Origin: Pseudomonas fluorescens
GTDB taxonomy: Bacteria > Pseudomonadota > Gammaproteobacteria > Pseudomonadales > Pseudomonadaceae
DNA length: 64,000 nt
Direction: 5' to 3'
Assembly (NCBI GenBank): GCA_902825215.1
Contig: LR782234.1
Span: 992,001 to 1,056,000 of the forward strand
Shown here piece by piece: positions 37,252-46,862 of this stretch; position 1 is the first letter of the stretch, and each line of letters starts with the position of its first letter. Both the position numbers and the translations under genes were made by a program. The notes under the pieces are model-generated. The model did no database searches. It was given only the letters and a program-made list of their open reading frames with translations, and was not told where the DNA came from.

Positions 37252-39045
37252 ATGACAAAAACAACAATGCGCGCCATCTTCACACCGCAGGCGCTGGCTG
37301 CTGCGGTGGCTTTGGGTTGCTGCACCCAGGCGCAAGCGGTTGCATTCAACATCGGCGAAATCGAAGGTACCTTCGACTCGTCCCTGTCGATCGGCGCGAG
37401 CTGGGGTCTGCGCGATGCCGACAACTCGCTGGTGGGCACGGTCAATGGCGGGAGCGGGCAATCCTCGACCGGTGATGACGGGCGCTTGAACTTCAAAAAG
37501 GGCGAGACCTTCTCGAAGATCTTCAAAGGCATTCACGACCTCGAACTCAAGTACGGCGATACCGGCGTGTTCGTGCGCGGCAAGTACTGGTACGACTTCG
37601 AACTCAAGGATGAAGACCGCGAGTTCAAGCAGATCAGTGACAGCGGCCGCAAGGAAGGCGCCAAATCCTCCGGCGCGCAGATTCTCGATGCTTTCGTTTA
37701 TCACAACTACGCCATTGCTGATTTGCCGGGCACCGTGCGAGCGGGCAAGCAAGTGGTGAGCTGGGGCGAAAGTACCTTCATCGGCAACTCGATCAACAGC
37801 ATCAACCCGATCGACGTTTCGGCGTTTCGCCGTCCCGGTGCAGAGATCAAGGAAGGCTTGATCCCGGTGAACATGCTATTCGGCTCGCAGAGCCTGACCG
37901 ACAAACTCTCGGTTGAAGGTTTTTATCAACTGGAGTGGGACCAGACCGTGCTCGACAACTGCGGCACCTTTTTCGGTGTCGATGTCGCGGCAGACGGCTG
38001 CAATAACGGCTACACCGTTGGCAGCCCGGCGGTGGCGCCACTGGTGCCGTTGACTACCGCGTTCGGTCAAGGCATTCAGGTCACCCGTGAGGGCGTGGTG
38101 ATTCCCCGTGGCGGCGATCGTGATGCGCGCGATTCGGGGCAGTGGGGCACGGCGTTGCGCTGGCTCGGCGAAGACACCGAATATGGCCTGTACTTCATGA
38201 ACTACCACAGCCGCACGCCAACGGTCGGCACCACCACCGCGGGTTTGTCGACGCTGGCGGCGTTGCCCGGCATGGTTGGCATTGCCAACGGCCTCGCGCC
38301 TGGCAGCGGTGCGGGGCTGGCGCAAAGCGTGATGCTCGGGCGCGGCCAGTATTACCTCGAATATCCAGAAGACATCCGTCTCTACGGGGCAAGTTTTTCC
38401 ACCACGCTGCCTACCGGTACCGCATGGACTGGCGAGATCAGCTACCGGCCCAACGCCCCGGTGCAGGTCAACACCAACGACCTGACCCTGGCGCTGGTCA
38501 ATCCGATTGCCGGCGGCACCGCTTCACCACTGGCCACTTCGCCGGGCGCCGACAACAAGGGCTATCGCCGCAAGGAGGTCACGCAGGTCCAGAGCACGCT
38601 GACGCACTTCTTCGATCAAGTGCTGGGCGCCGAACGCCTGACCGTGGTCGGCGAAGCCGCGGTGGTCCACGTCGGTGGTCTGGAATCGCGCAACGAGCTG
38701 CGCTACGGCCGCGATTCGGTGTACGGGCAATACGGCTTCGGTGGCGACACCGACGGTTTCGTCACCTCGACTTCGTGGGGCTACCGCGCCCGGGCCATTC
38801 TCGATTACGCCAACGTGATCGGCGGGGTCAATTTCAAACCCAACCTGTCATGGTCCCATGACGTTGCCGGTTACGGCCCCAACGGCCTGTTCAACGAAGG
38901 CGCGAAAGCGATCAGCTTCGGCGTCGATGCCGACTACCGCAACACCTACACCGCGAGCCTCAGTTACACCGACTTCTTCGGTGGTGACTACAACGTGCTG
39001 GAAGACCGTGACTTCGTCGCCTTGAGCTTCGGTGTGAACTTCTGA
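37252..39045 (+). CDS. DUF1302-family outer-membrane protein
   Basis: 597 residues with a signal peptide (1-about 29, TQAQA/VAFN) and a beta-rich sequence with alternating aromatic residues, as expected of a porin-like barrel. DUF1302 proteins are almost always paired with DUF1329 proteins, as here. Known links are to growth on long-chain alcohols, esters or sterols in some species; the substrate is not settled. The frame is open upstream for 100 codons, but the signal peptide fixes MTKTTMRAIF as the start. Confidence 0.88.
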   Translation: MTKTTMRAIFTPQALAAAVALGCCTQAQAVAFNIGEIEGTFDSSLSIGASWGLRDADNSLVGTVNGGSGQSSTGDDGRLNFKKGETFSKIFKGIHDLELKYGDTGVFVRGKYWYDFELKDEDREFKQISDSGRKEGAKSSGAQILDAFVYHNYAIADLPGTVRAGKQVVSWGESTFIGNSINSINPIDVSAFRRPGAEIKEGLIPVNMLFGSQSLTDKLSVEGFYQLEWDQTVLDNCGTFFGVDVAADGCNNGYTVGSPAVAPLVPLTTAFGQGIQVTREGVVIPRGGDRDARDSGQWGTALRWLGEDTEYGLYFMNYHSRTPTVGTTTAGLSTLAALPGMVGIANGLAPGSGAGLAQSVMLGRGQYYLEYPEDIRLYGASFSTTLPTGTAWTGEISYRPNAPVQVNTNDLTLALVNPIAGGTASPLATSPGADNKGYRRKEVTQVQSTLTHFFDQVLGAERLTVVGEAAVVHVGGLESRNELRYGRDSVYGQYGFGGDTDGFVTSTSWGYRARAILDYANVIGGVNFKPNLSWSHDVAGYGPNGLFNEGAKAISFGVDADYRNTYTASLSYTDFFGGDYNVLEDRDFVALSFGVNF

Positions 39046-39068
39046 TCTGCCCGAGAAGGATAAATGCA

Positions 39069-40436
39069 ATGCGCAAAATGATTCTGCAGTGCGGCGTGCT
39101 GGCCCTGAGTCTGCTGGCGGCCAATGTCATGGCGGCGGTGTCGCCGGACGAAGCCAACAAGCTCGGCACCAGCCTCACCCCGCTGGGAGCGGAGAAGGCG
39201 GGTAATGCCGATGGTTCGATCCCGGCCTGGACCGGCGGTATTCCAAAGAATGCCGGTGCGGTGGACAGCAAGGGTTTCCTTGCTGACCCGTTCGCCAATG
39301 AAAAGCCGCTGTTCACCATCACCGCAGCCAACGTCGATCAGTACAAGAGCAAGCTTTCCGACGGTCAGGTAGCGATGTTCAAGCGCTACCCGCAAACCTA
39401 CAAGATTCCCGTCTACCCGACGCATCGCACGGTGGGCGCACCTGCGGAAATCTACGAATCGGCCAAACGCAGCGCGTTGAACGTGACCTCGATCAACGAC
39501 GGCAATGGCCTGGCAAATTTCACCGGTAATCGCTATTACGCCTTCCCGATTCCGAAGAACGGCGTCGAGGTGCTGTGGAACCACATCACCCGTTATCACG
39601 GCGGCAACCTGCGGAGGATCATCACTCAAGTCACGCCGCAAACCAACGGCAGCTACACGCCGATCCGCTTTGAGGAAGAGGTGGCGGTGCCGCAGCTGAT
39701 GAAGGAGCTCGATCCGGAAAAAGCCGCCAACGTACTGACCTTCTTCAAGCAGTCTGTCACCGCGCCGGCCCGTCTGGCCGGTAACGTGCTGCTGGTGCAC
39801 GAAACCCTCGATCAGGTGAAGGAGCCGCGTCTGGCCTGGATCTACAACGCCGGACAACGCCGCGTCAGGCGCGCCCCGCAAGTCGCCTACGACGGCCCGG
39901 GCACCGCCGCCGACGGTCTGCGCACTTCGGACAACTTCGACATGTTCTCTGGCGCGCCGGATCGCTACGACTGGAAACTGGTCGGCAAGAAGGAAATGTA
40001 CATTCCGTACAACAGCTACAAACTCGATTCGCCAAAACTCAAATATGACGACATCGTCAAGGCGGGCCACATCAATCAGGACCTCACCCGTTATGAGCTG
40101 CACCGGGTCTGGGAAGTGATCGGCACGGTCAAGCCAAATGAACGTCACATCTATGCCAAACGCCACATGTACATCGACGAAGACAGCTGGCAAGTGGCGC
40201 TGGTCGATCACTACGACGGGCGCGGGCAATTGTGGCGTGTCGCCGAAGGTCACTCGCAGTATTACTACGATCACCAGACCCAGGCGTACACCCTCGAAGC
40301 GCTCTACGACATCATTGCCGGCCGCTACATCGCTCTGGGGATGAAAAACGAAGAGAAGCACAGTTTCGAATTCGGCTTCGAAGCCAAGGCGGCCGATTAC
40401 ACGCCATCGGCCTTGCGCGCCGAGGGCGTGCGCTAA
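39069..40436 (+). CDS. DUF1329-family exported protein
   Basis: 455 residues with signal peptide 1-about 22 (NVMA/AVSP). Periplasmic or outer-membrane-associated, with a LolB/LolA-like fold predicted for the family. Typical stretches: KLGTSLTPLGAEKAGN at the N-terminus, PAWTGG, and RYELHRVWEVIGTVKPNERH. It follows DUF1302 by 23 bases and is coexpressed; a terminator closes the pair. Possibly a lipid-handling partner of the barrel. Confidence 0.88.
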   Translation: MRKMILQCGVLALSLLAANVMAAVSPDEANKLGTSLTPLGAEKAGNADGSIPAWTGGIPKNAGAVDSKGFLADPFANEKPLFTITAANVDQYKSKLSDGQVAMFKRYPQTYKIPVYPTHRTVGAPAEIYESAKRSALNVTSINDGNGLANFTGNRYYAFPIPKNGVEVLWNHITRYHGGNLRRIITQVTPQTNGSYTPIRFEEEVAVPQLMKELDPEKAANVLTFFKQSVTAPARLAGNVLLVHETLDQVKEPRLAWIYNAGQRRVRRAPQVAYDGPGTAADGLRTSDNFDMFSGAPDRYDWKLVGKKEMYIPYNSYKLDSPKLKYDDIVKAGHINQDLTRYELHRVWEVIGTVKPNERHIYAKRHMYIDEDSWQVALVDHYDGRGQLWRVAEGHSQYYYDHQTQAYTLEALYDIIAGRYIALGMKNEEKHSFEFGFEAKAADYTPSALRAEGVR

Positions 40437-40460
40437 CGGTTTCGATACCTGGGCAGTACG

Positions 40461-40487
40461 AAAGGCGACCGCACGGTCGCCTTTTTT
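40461..40487 (+). terminator. Terminator after DUF1302-DUF1329
   Basis: AAAGGCGACC GCAC GGTCGCCTTTTTT, 24 bases after the stop. Confidence 0.9.
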
Positions 40488-40526
40488 ATGGTCGTCAATC
40501 AGCGCGCTGAATATTTATCAACAAGT

Positions 40527-40549
40527 GGAGGGGAGAGGGCTAGGGTGAG
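40527..40549. repeat. Remnant of the 177-bp-type repeat (one end only)
   Basis: GGAGGGGAGAGGGCTAGGGTGAG equals one terminal segment of the elements at 60154 and 60737 without the rest. It lies 26 bases upstream of the LuxR gene. Confidence 0.6.
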
Positions 40550-40575
40550 CGCACAACGATAAAAAGGCTCAGCCG

Positions 40576-43131
40576 ATGACCGCCATGACGCCCTGCCTGG
40601 ATCGACCCGGATTTTTGCCCAGACTCTCCTCACATCACGTGCCGCGTGCGCGCCTGAGTGCGCCGCTGCGCGAGTCGAAGGCGCGGGTGCGGCTGCTTTG
40701 CGCGGCGCCGGGCAGTGGCAAAACCGCGCTGTTGACCGAGTGCCTGTTACACGCACCGGCGAGCTGCAGCGTGCACTGGTTGCCGTTGATGGGGGCGTCA
40801 ATGAGCACCGGGCAATTTTGCCAGCGCCTAAGCCAGGCGCTGGGACTGCCTGAAGTGGACGAAGAGCAATTGATCGCTGCGTTGTCGCGCTGGTCTACCG
40901 CAACCTGGCTGTTCATCGACGATTATTGTCGCTGGCCTGACCCGGCACTCGATGCGTTGCTGGATCGTTTACTGGCATTGAGCAGCCCGGCTCTGACCTG
41001 GTGGATCGGCACGCGTCGTCGCCCGCAATGCAACTGGCCCCGATTGCTGCTCGAGGACGAACTGTATGAATGCGAGAGCGCGACGCTGGCGCTGACCGAA
41101 GCGGAAATCGTCCAGGCGTTGGCGCATTTGCCAACGGAACAAGCGGCCAGTGTGGCGCGACGCATGGTCCAGCGATCGGGTGGCTGGTGCGCGGGTGTGC
41201 GTATGGCGCTGCTGCAAAAATGCGACTGGGCCAACAGCAATCAACCGCAGCAACGGCTGGAAACGTTGCTCGATTATCTGCAGCACGAGTTGTTCAATCA
41301 TCTGACCCCGGAGTTGGCGGAAGTCTGGCGCGTGCTGGCGAACATGCCGCGTTTCAATGCGCAGCTATGTGAGCATTTGTTTGGTGCGGGAGAGGGCGCG
41401 CAGAGTTTGCGTCTGCTGCAGACGCTCGGCTGCTTTATCGAGCCCTGGCAGGACTCGGCCGACTGGCTGCAGGTTTTTCCTCCGTTGGCGCGGGTCATGC
41501 AGGACGAACCCTGGCCAGCTGTCCGCTCATGGCATCGCCGCGCCTGTCAGTGGTTTGCGGCGAGTGAAGACTGGCACTCGGCGTTTGAACAGGCGCTCCT
41601 TGCCGAGGAACATGAAACGGCGGTCAGCCTGCTGCAGCACTTCACGTTTGAACATTTGTTCGAGGAACAGACCGTCGTACTGCTGTTGCGCCTGCATGAA
41701 CGGCAGGACGAACAACTGACGCTGGCAACGCCGCACCTGGTCGGTCTGGTTACGGCAGCGTTGTTGTTCGCTGGCCGGTTCGAACAGGCTGAAGAGTGCA
41801 TTGCGCATCTTTCGCGATTCCTGCCGCAACCTTCGGCGGCTCTCCAGCGGCAATTGATTGCGCGATGGCAGGCGCAGCAAGGCTGGCTGTTGCATCTGCA
41901 GGGGCGGATGGAGCCAGCCGAGGAACACTTTCGGCAAGCGCTGACTGAACTTTGCGTGCAAGCGTGGCCTGCTCGTCTGTTGTGCCTGTCAGGACTGACC
42001 CAACAAGCCCTGCTCAAAGGAGAGTTGGAACAGGCCCATGCCATTAATCGTGAGGCGCTGCGACTTGCCAGATCACAAGGATCCTTGCTGTTCGAAAGCT
42101 TGCTGGAACTCGATCACGCACAATTGCTTGAGCAACGTGGTGCGGCGGCAAGGGCGCGCGCATTACTCATCGGGATTGAGCAGTTGTTGGCTCAGCGCAG
42201 AGAACGCCCCGCTCCGTTGCTCGGGCGCATCGGGTTGTGTCGCGGCCGCCTGGCGATGAGTCTCGGATTGGAAGACGAAGCCGCTGCGTTGTATCAACAA
42301 GGGCTTGAAGATTGTTCGCGCAATCACGATAAACGCGTGCTTTATGGCTACTTGGGGCTGGCCCAATTGGCCGCCAACCGGTGCGATTACGCTCAGGCTT
42401 TTGTACGGTTGCGTGAAGCCGAGCGGTTGATGCAACAGCGTCTGATTCCCGACACGGTTTATCGTGGCGTGTTGTTGCAAGTCAGTAGTCAGTTCTGGAT
42501 ACAGCAGGGCCAGGCACACCTGGCACACGAAGCCTTGAGCCGGCTGCTGCGGCATTACCAACCACCCGAGGCGTTGCAGGCCCCGCCGGCGACCGTTGAA
42601 CTGATTGCGCGTATTGAATATTTACTCATCCTGGCAAAAGTTTGCCTTCAGCCAGATAACGATCTGTTGGTTCATCTTCGAATGCAGTTAGGTCGGGCAA
42701 AAAAGACTGGGGCTCTGGCATTGCAGGCTGAACTGCATTTTGCACTTGCAGAAACCGCATCGCTGCTGAATCAGACTGTGCTCGTCAGTCAGCATAGGGA
42801 ACAAGGGCTGAAGATGGTTTGGCAGTGTGATCTGCATTATTTGAAACGTCAGGTTTCATTACGTGCACCGCATTTGCTGGACGATGAGTCAGGCGCCTGT
42901 CCGGATTTGCGATCCGTTAAAAAAGTTGCGGTTGAAGGTGAGCTAAGTCAGCGTGAACTGCAGGTATTGAAACTTGTTGCCATGGGAGATTCGAATCAAC
43001 AGATTGCCGAAAAGTTATTTCTTTCCCTGCATACTGTAAAAACTCATGTGCGAAGAATTTATACAAAGTTGGCGGTGGTGCGCAGAACTCACGCTGTCGC
43101 GAAGGCGCGAATGCTGGGTTTTCTATTCTGA
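40576..43131 (+). CDS. LuxR-family regulator, MalT-like (LAL)
   Basis: 851 residues. N-terminal P-loop AAPGSGKTALL (about 40-50) of a STAND-type ATPase, a long helical TPR-like middle (about 390-720) and a C-terminal LuxR helix-turn-helix (about 785-850: LSQRELQVLKLV, NQQIAEKLFLSLHTVKTH). Such regulators respond to a small inducer through the helical part. The DUF1302-DUF1329 pair immediately upstream is the usual target by association. Codon use drifts to AT-rich near the 3' end, continuing into the next gene. Confidence 0.92.
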   Translation: MTAMTPCLDRPGFLPRLSSHHVPRARLSAPLRESKARVRLLCAAPGSGKTALLTECLLHAPASCSVHWLPLMGASMSTGQFCQRLSQALGLPEVDEEQLIAALSRWSTATWLFIDDYCRWPDPALDALLDRLLALSSPALTWWIGTRRRPQCNWPRLLLEDELYECESATLALTEAEIVQALAHLPTEQAASVARRMVQRSGGWCAGVRMALLQKCDWANSNQPQQRLETLLDYLQHELFNHLTPELAEVWRVLANMPRFNAQLCEHLFGAGEGAQSLRLLQTLGCFIEPWQDSADWLQVFPPLARVMQDEPWPAVRSWHRRACQWFAASEDWHSAFEQALLAEEHETAVSLLQHFTFEHLFEEQTVVLLLRLHERQDEQLTLATPHLVGLVTAALLFAGRFEQAEECIAHLSRFLPQPSAALQRQLIARWQAQQGWLLHLQGRMEPAEEHFRQALTELCVQAWPARLLCLSGLTQQALLKGELEQAHAINREALRLARSQGSLLFESLLELDHAQLLEQRGAAARARALLIGIEQLLAQRRERPAPLLGRIGLCRGRLAMSLGLEDEAAALYQQGLEDCSRNHDKRVLYGYLGLAQLAANRCDYAQAFVRLREAERLMQQRLIPDTVYRGVLLQVSSQFWIQQGQAHLAHEALSRLLRHYQPPEALQAPPATVELIARIEYLLILAKVCLQPDNDLLVHLRMQLGRAKKTGALALQAELHFALAETASLLNQTVLVSQHREQGLKMVWQCDLHYLKRQVSLRAPHLLDDESGACPDLRSVKKVAVEGELSQRELQVLKLVAMGDSNQQIAEKLFLSLHTVKTHVRRIYTKLAVVRRTHAVAKARMLGFLF

Positions 43132-43302
43132 TTCCATGTTTGTTTTGAGAGTGGTGCGGCAATAAAAGACTATCTGTAAGCAAGCCTACATGCTTGGAAA
43201 AGTATTTTTCGTATATCTTCTGCGCAGTTCTGAATTAGTTTTGATTGGCGAGGCAAGTGAAGTCAGGTTACTTGCCAGTCTTTAGCTAACAAGGAAAGCG
43301 AT

Positions 43303-46300
43303 ATGCAAGATGATGAAATGGATAGTTCAAGCTTGAAAGAGCTGGGTATTGCACTGCTGGATGTTAGTAAAGAGTTAAAAGATATTCCGGTGTTTCGAGT
43401 GTTGACGCAGAATGCACTGGCTGAGGAACTCTCTAAAATATCCTCTGATCATCTGGTAAGCAGAGTCTCCGTTAACGTGCTGGCGGGTCGCAAGCCAATT
43501 TCGAAGGAGCCGGTTGGACGATTGCTGGATGTTCTGATCGAATGTTTGCGACAGGGTCGGGCGCCTCAGTATGATCCTGAAGTGTATGGGGTTTTCGAGC
43601 ATCCTAACCTTACTTCCCGTGAGGACGCGATAACGCAAATATCGGTCGCCGATATTGAAATGGTGTTGCGTCGTGTACAAGGCAGTTTCCCTGCGCGATA
43701 CGTTGCCGCTTTGCAGCGCTATTGGGAAAATGCAGACGCACTGGATAATACGGCGACCTATCCGCATCTTTCGCGTAAAGCGGCATTGTCCCTGCTTCAA
43801 AATATAGTCTTCATGCGCGAACTGGTGGTGCTGGTGGATCAGCAAGGTCTGTCGCTGAAAGAGGGCACGGCCATTAGCCGGTTGATCCAGCCAGGCCTGA
43901 CCAGTACTTGCTATGGAGTAAGTATTGAAACCAATGATGGCGAGTATGTTGATCAATCTTCGATGTTTGTCTTGCCAGCCGATGGTGTGGTACACGAACA
44001 ACTTGTCGCAGAAAGTGAAGGCGCGTTGGTTTTCTATTCTTCGGATCGCGGTATTGAAAGATTTGCTTCAGCGGCCGAACTACGACGGGTAATTTCAAGC
44101 AGGCTGAGTTCGGCAGACAGTCAGGTAGCGTTTCTGCAGGCATTGCCTGGCGACGAGCGAAAGGTATTGACCGATGGAGCCGGGATCCGCTTCACGAAAA
44201 TCCGTGCGAACCTGTTTGAGCGGTATACGGACGCACTGCTACGCAATCTATATGACACCATCGGCCAGCATCTCGCGCTGTTGAACAAGTTTGATGCTGA
44301 TTTCGAGGGGATCGTCGCGCTTGTGGAGTTCGCCCAGTCCTTGGGTCACATACCTGGGCAGGCGAAACTGCGCCAAGCCGCCTTATTACGACGCGTGCAA
44401 AGCAATGCACGGCCGCTTTGGTTGAAGGAAGCCGATCAGGCAACTCAAGATATTTACGATGCGCTGGAGCAACGCCTGCTTGAAAGTCAAGTGCAATATC
44501 ATGAAACGACCAAAGGATTCGCATCGTTCAAGGATTATGTCAAAGACAAGGTCGAGGACTTCATCTCGCCGGGCACTGACGAGCGCATAGACCCTGACAC
44601 GGTCTTGGTGAACGTGACTTATGTCTTGCCGCTGGACGATGGGAAAAAGATCGAACATCGCGAGCGCAAGACTTTGACTCAACTCTTCATGTATGGCGTT
44701 CATGAAGACAGTCGTCAGATTCAGGTTTCGGTTGAAGGGCAATACTACAATTCAAAGTTTACCCACGCCAATCTGATATATGCCATTCGCAGCATGAATT
44801 TACGGGCGGCCTATAACCCGGTTCGGCAAGCGTTTTTTTCCCAGAATCATGTGATTGAATCTCTGCGAGAGCTGCTTGGACGAAAGGCAGCTTTATCTTT
44901 GTTCCGTGCTCAGTTGCGTAAGCAGTTCAGCATGGAAGGTTATAATGCGCTCACTCGCTATCACGCTGGGGACAGCGCGAGTCTTATTAGCGCAAGAGTT
45001 GCGTTAGCCAAAGGCTTTGAATTGTTCAAGGACTTGATGGTCTATTCGCCGGTCGATATCCACAACCAAACTAACACCGTGTATTTGTACGCGCCCGGGT
45101 TTCCGACGGGGCAGGAATGGTATGAGTTCAGTGATGTGTCTTTGCTGCGCAAGCACATCGCCGCGTGGGTGACAGATGATCAGGCTTGGGAATATTTGCA
45201 GTCACAAGCCATTGTGTCCGATATTTCGCGAATGACCGCCCATGTGACAGGCGACGCAAGGGGAGCTCGCAGGATTACGCCATGGGATTTCGTTCTGCAA
45301 TATCGTGTCGATGACTTCCCCCAGGAGTATGCAATCAAAAGCACGCTCGATTGGGAAATCAAACAAATCGAAGCCGTAACTCCCGTCTGGTATAGAAACG
45401 CCCGAGTCGAGGATCAGCAGCTGTTCACTCGGTTGAATACCGATTTGAAGTTGTTGACGCAAGCTTCGAAAGAGGCTTTGGCAGTTACCCCGTTTCATGA
45501 GTTTGCTCGTGAATTGATCATGAAATCGCTGCAGCAATATTTGAGTCGCGATGGAGGCTCCGCTCCGGTTATTGATCCCGACAAGGTTCGAGTGAAGTTT
45601 CACGCAGGACCGGAAATGACACTGACCAATTTGTTTGTGCAATGGCAACTCTGGGGCAGTGACGTTTCGGTGTTCGAGAAGGTCTTTCAATTCACACCGC
45701 TTGGTTCGTTACTGGTTGAGCTTAAAGAGAAACTACGCACAGCAACCTTCAAGACGCTTGAAGGCTACACAGTCACTGTGCTGAATGCGAAAGTAATCAA
45801 TGACCTGATCGATCTGAAGCCTGGCGAGGTTTACGACCAGTACCTACGAGACAAATTTCTTCTGGCAACAGACAGACCGTTGAAAGAGGACCTGTTTCGC
45901 AAGATCAAACAGAACGAAATGCTGCGTACCGCCTTGCTGCAAAAAATCAAAGGTACGCTGTCGCAAGATCAGTTCAATTGGTTGCAGACGCTGATCAACG
46001 GGTTTGACCATGATTTGCCACGGGGAAACATTATCGAGGGCGGTGTGAGACCAGGCGCCGGCGTGTATGGATTTACCCTCGAAGGGAAAACGATAACCGG
46101 GGCGTATGTTTTCGGACGTATCTTCAGCGGCCGACTGGAGCAAATTGTCTATGTGCCGGGGAGCCATGACGGCAGAGATTTTTTCGCTCTGGAAACACTG
46201 ACTGATCGCCTGAAACTCAGAGCGTTTACCGCTGATGTATTGCATCTGGCGCGGCTTGAGGACAAGGCTGTCATCGAAAGCCTGATGCGTAAGTATTGGA

Positions 46301-46815
46301 GCTGGCCAATTCAGGCTACGGCGGCTCCGGAACTGGTGAACAGTTATCAGATAAAAAGCTTCAAGAAGGGCGAGTACTCCGCACTGATCGGAAAATTCAT
46401 CGCCGACGTGGACTTTCAAACAACCAGTTCAGCCGAGGCGTTCTGGAAAGATGCCAGGATTCTGATCGAGTTTGCCTTGGATGTGGCCTCGCTTTTCGTA
46501 CCGCCTCTGGGGCTGGGGTTGAGCGTACTGCGCATTACCCAATCCGTCGTGAAAGGCATCGTGGCTTCCAGTCATGGAAGCGAAAGTGAGGCCAACGCGC
46601 ATTTCGCTGCAGCCTGGCGAGGCGCGATCATGCTGTACATCGGCAAGGTTTCGGCGATAGGCGCACCGGTCAATCCAATCGGCTTACTGTCGCAGATCAG
46701 GGATTTCGCCGACCTGGTGTCGACAGTTACCGGTGTGCCGGTGACCGAGAGCTATCTGACCGCCGTCGCCGTTGCGCCTCACGAGATCGAAAGCACGACT
46801 CGACTGATCAATTGA
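43303..46815 (+). CDS. Large duplicated-module protein, DUF6543/dermonecrotic-toxin-like (tentative)
   Basis: 1170 residues, no signal peptide, base composition more AT-rich than the neighbours. Two related modules about 327 residues apart: PLWLKEADQ..IDPDTVLVN..KTLTQLF (about 367-465) and PVWYRNARV..IDPDKVRVK..MTLTNLF (about 692-790). This pattern resembles the DUF6543 repeats of large Pseudomonas toxin-like proteins. Near the C-terminus are hydrophobic helices (about 1057-1090, SLFVPPLGLGLSVLRI; and about 1105-1125), as in membrane-inserting toxins. No immunity-like gene is seen. Function is not established. A ribosome site (AAGGAAAG) precedes the ATG. Confidence 0.6.
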   Translation: MQDDEMDSSSLKELGIALLDVSKELKDIPVFRVLTQNALAEELSKISSDHLVSRVSVNVLAGRKPISKEPVGRLLDVLIECLRQGRAPQYDPEVYGVFEHPNLTSREDAITQISVADIEMVLRRVQGSFPARYVAALQRYWENADALDNTATYPHLSRKAALSLLQNIVFMRELVVLVDQQGLSLKEGTAISRLIQPGLTSTCYGVSIETNDGEYVDQSSMFVLPADGVVHEQLVAESEGALVFYSSDRGIERFASAAELRRVISSRLSSADSQVAFLQALPGDERKVLTDGAGIRFTKIRANLFERYTDALLRNLYDTIGQHLALLNKFDADFEGIVALVEFAQSLGHIPGQAKLRQAALLRRVQSNARPLWLKEADQATQDIYDALEQRLLESQVQYHETTKGFASFKDYVKDKVEDFISPGTDERIDPDTVLVNVTYVLPLDDGKKIEHRERKTLTQLFMYGVHEDSRQIQVSVEGQYYNSKFTHANLIYAIRSMNLRAAYNPVRQAFFSQNHVIESLRELLGRKAALSLFRAQLRKQFSMEGYNALTRYHAGDSASLISARVALAKGFELFKDLMVYSPVDIHNQTNTVYLYAPGFPTGQEWYEFSDVSLLRKHIAAWVTDDQAWEYLQSQAIVSDISRMTAHVTGDARGARRITPWDFVLQYRVDDFPQEYAIKSTLDWEIKQIEAVTPVWYRNARVEDQQLFTRLNTDLKLLTQASKEALAVTPFHEFARELIMKSLQQYLSRDGGSAPVIDPDKVRVKFHAGPEMTLTNLFVQWQLWGSDVSVFEKVFQFTPLGSLLVELKEKLRTATFKTLEGYTVTVLNAKVINDLIDLKPGEVYDQYLRDKFLLATDRPLKEDLFRKIKQNEMLRTALLQKIKGTLSQDQFNWLQTLINGFDHDLPRGNIIEGGVRPGAGVYGFTLEGKTITGAYVFGRIFSGRLEQIVYVPGSHDGRDFFALETLTDRLKLRAFTADVLHLARLEDKAVIESLMRKYWSWPIQATAAPELVNSYQIKSFKKGEYSALIGKFIADVDFQTTSSAEAFWKDARILIEFALDVASLFVPPLGLGLSVLRITQSVVKGIVASSHGSESEANAHFAAAWRGAIMLYIGKVSAIGAPVNPIGLLSQIRDFADLVSTVTGVPVTESYLTAVAVAPHEIESTTRLIN

Positions 46816-46862
46816 TGCGACTGAACGTGCCGAACATTTACCGAAAGTAGTCCACACGCAGA

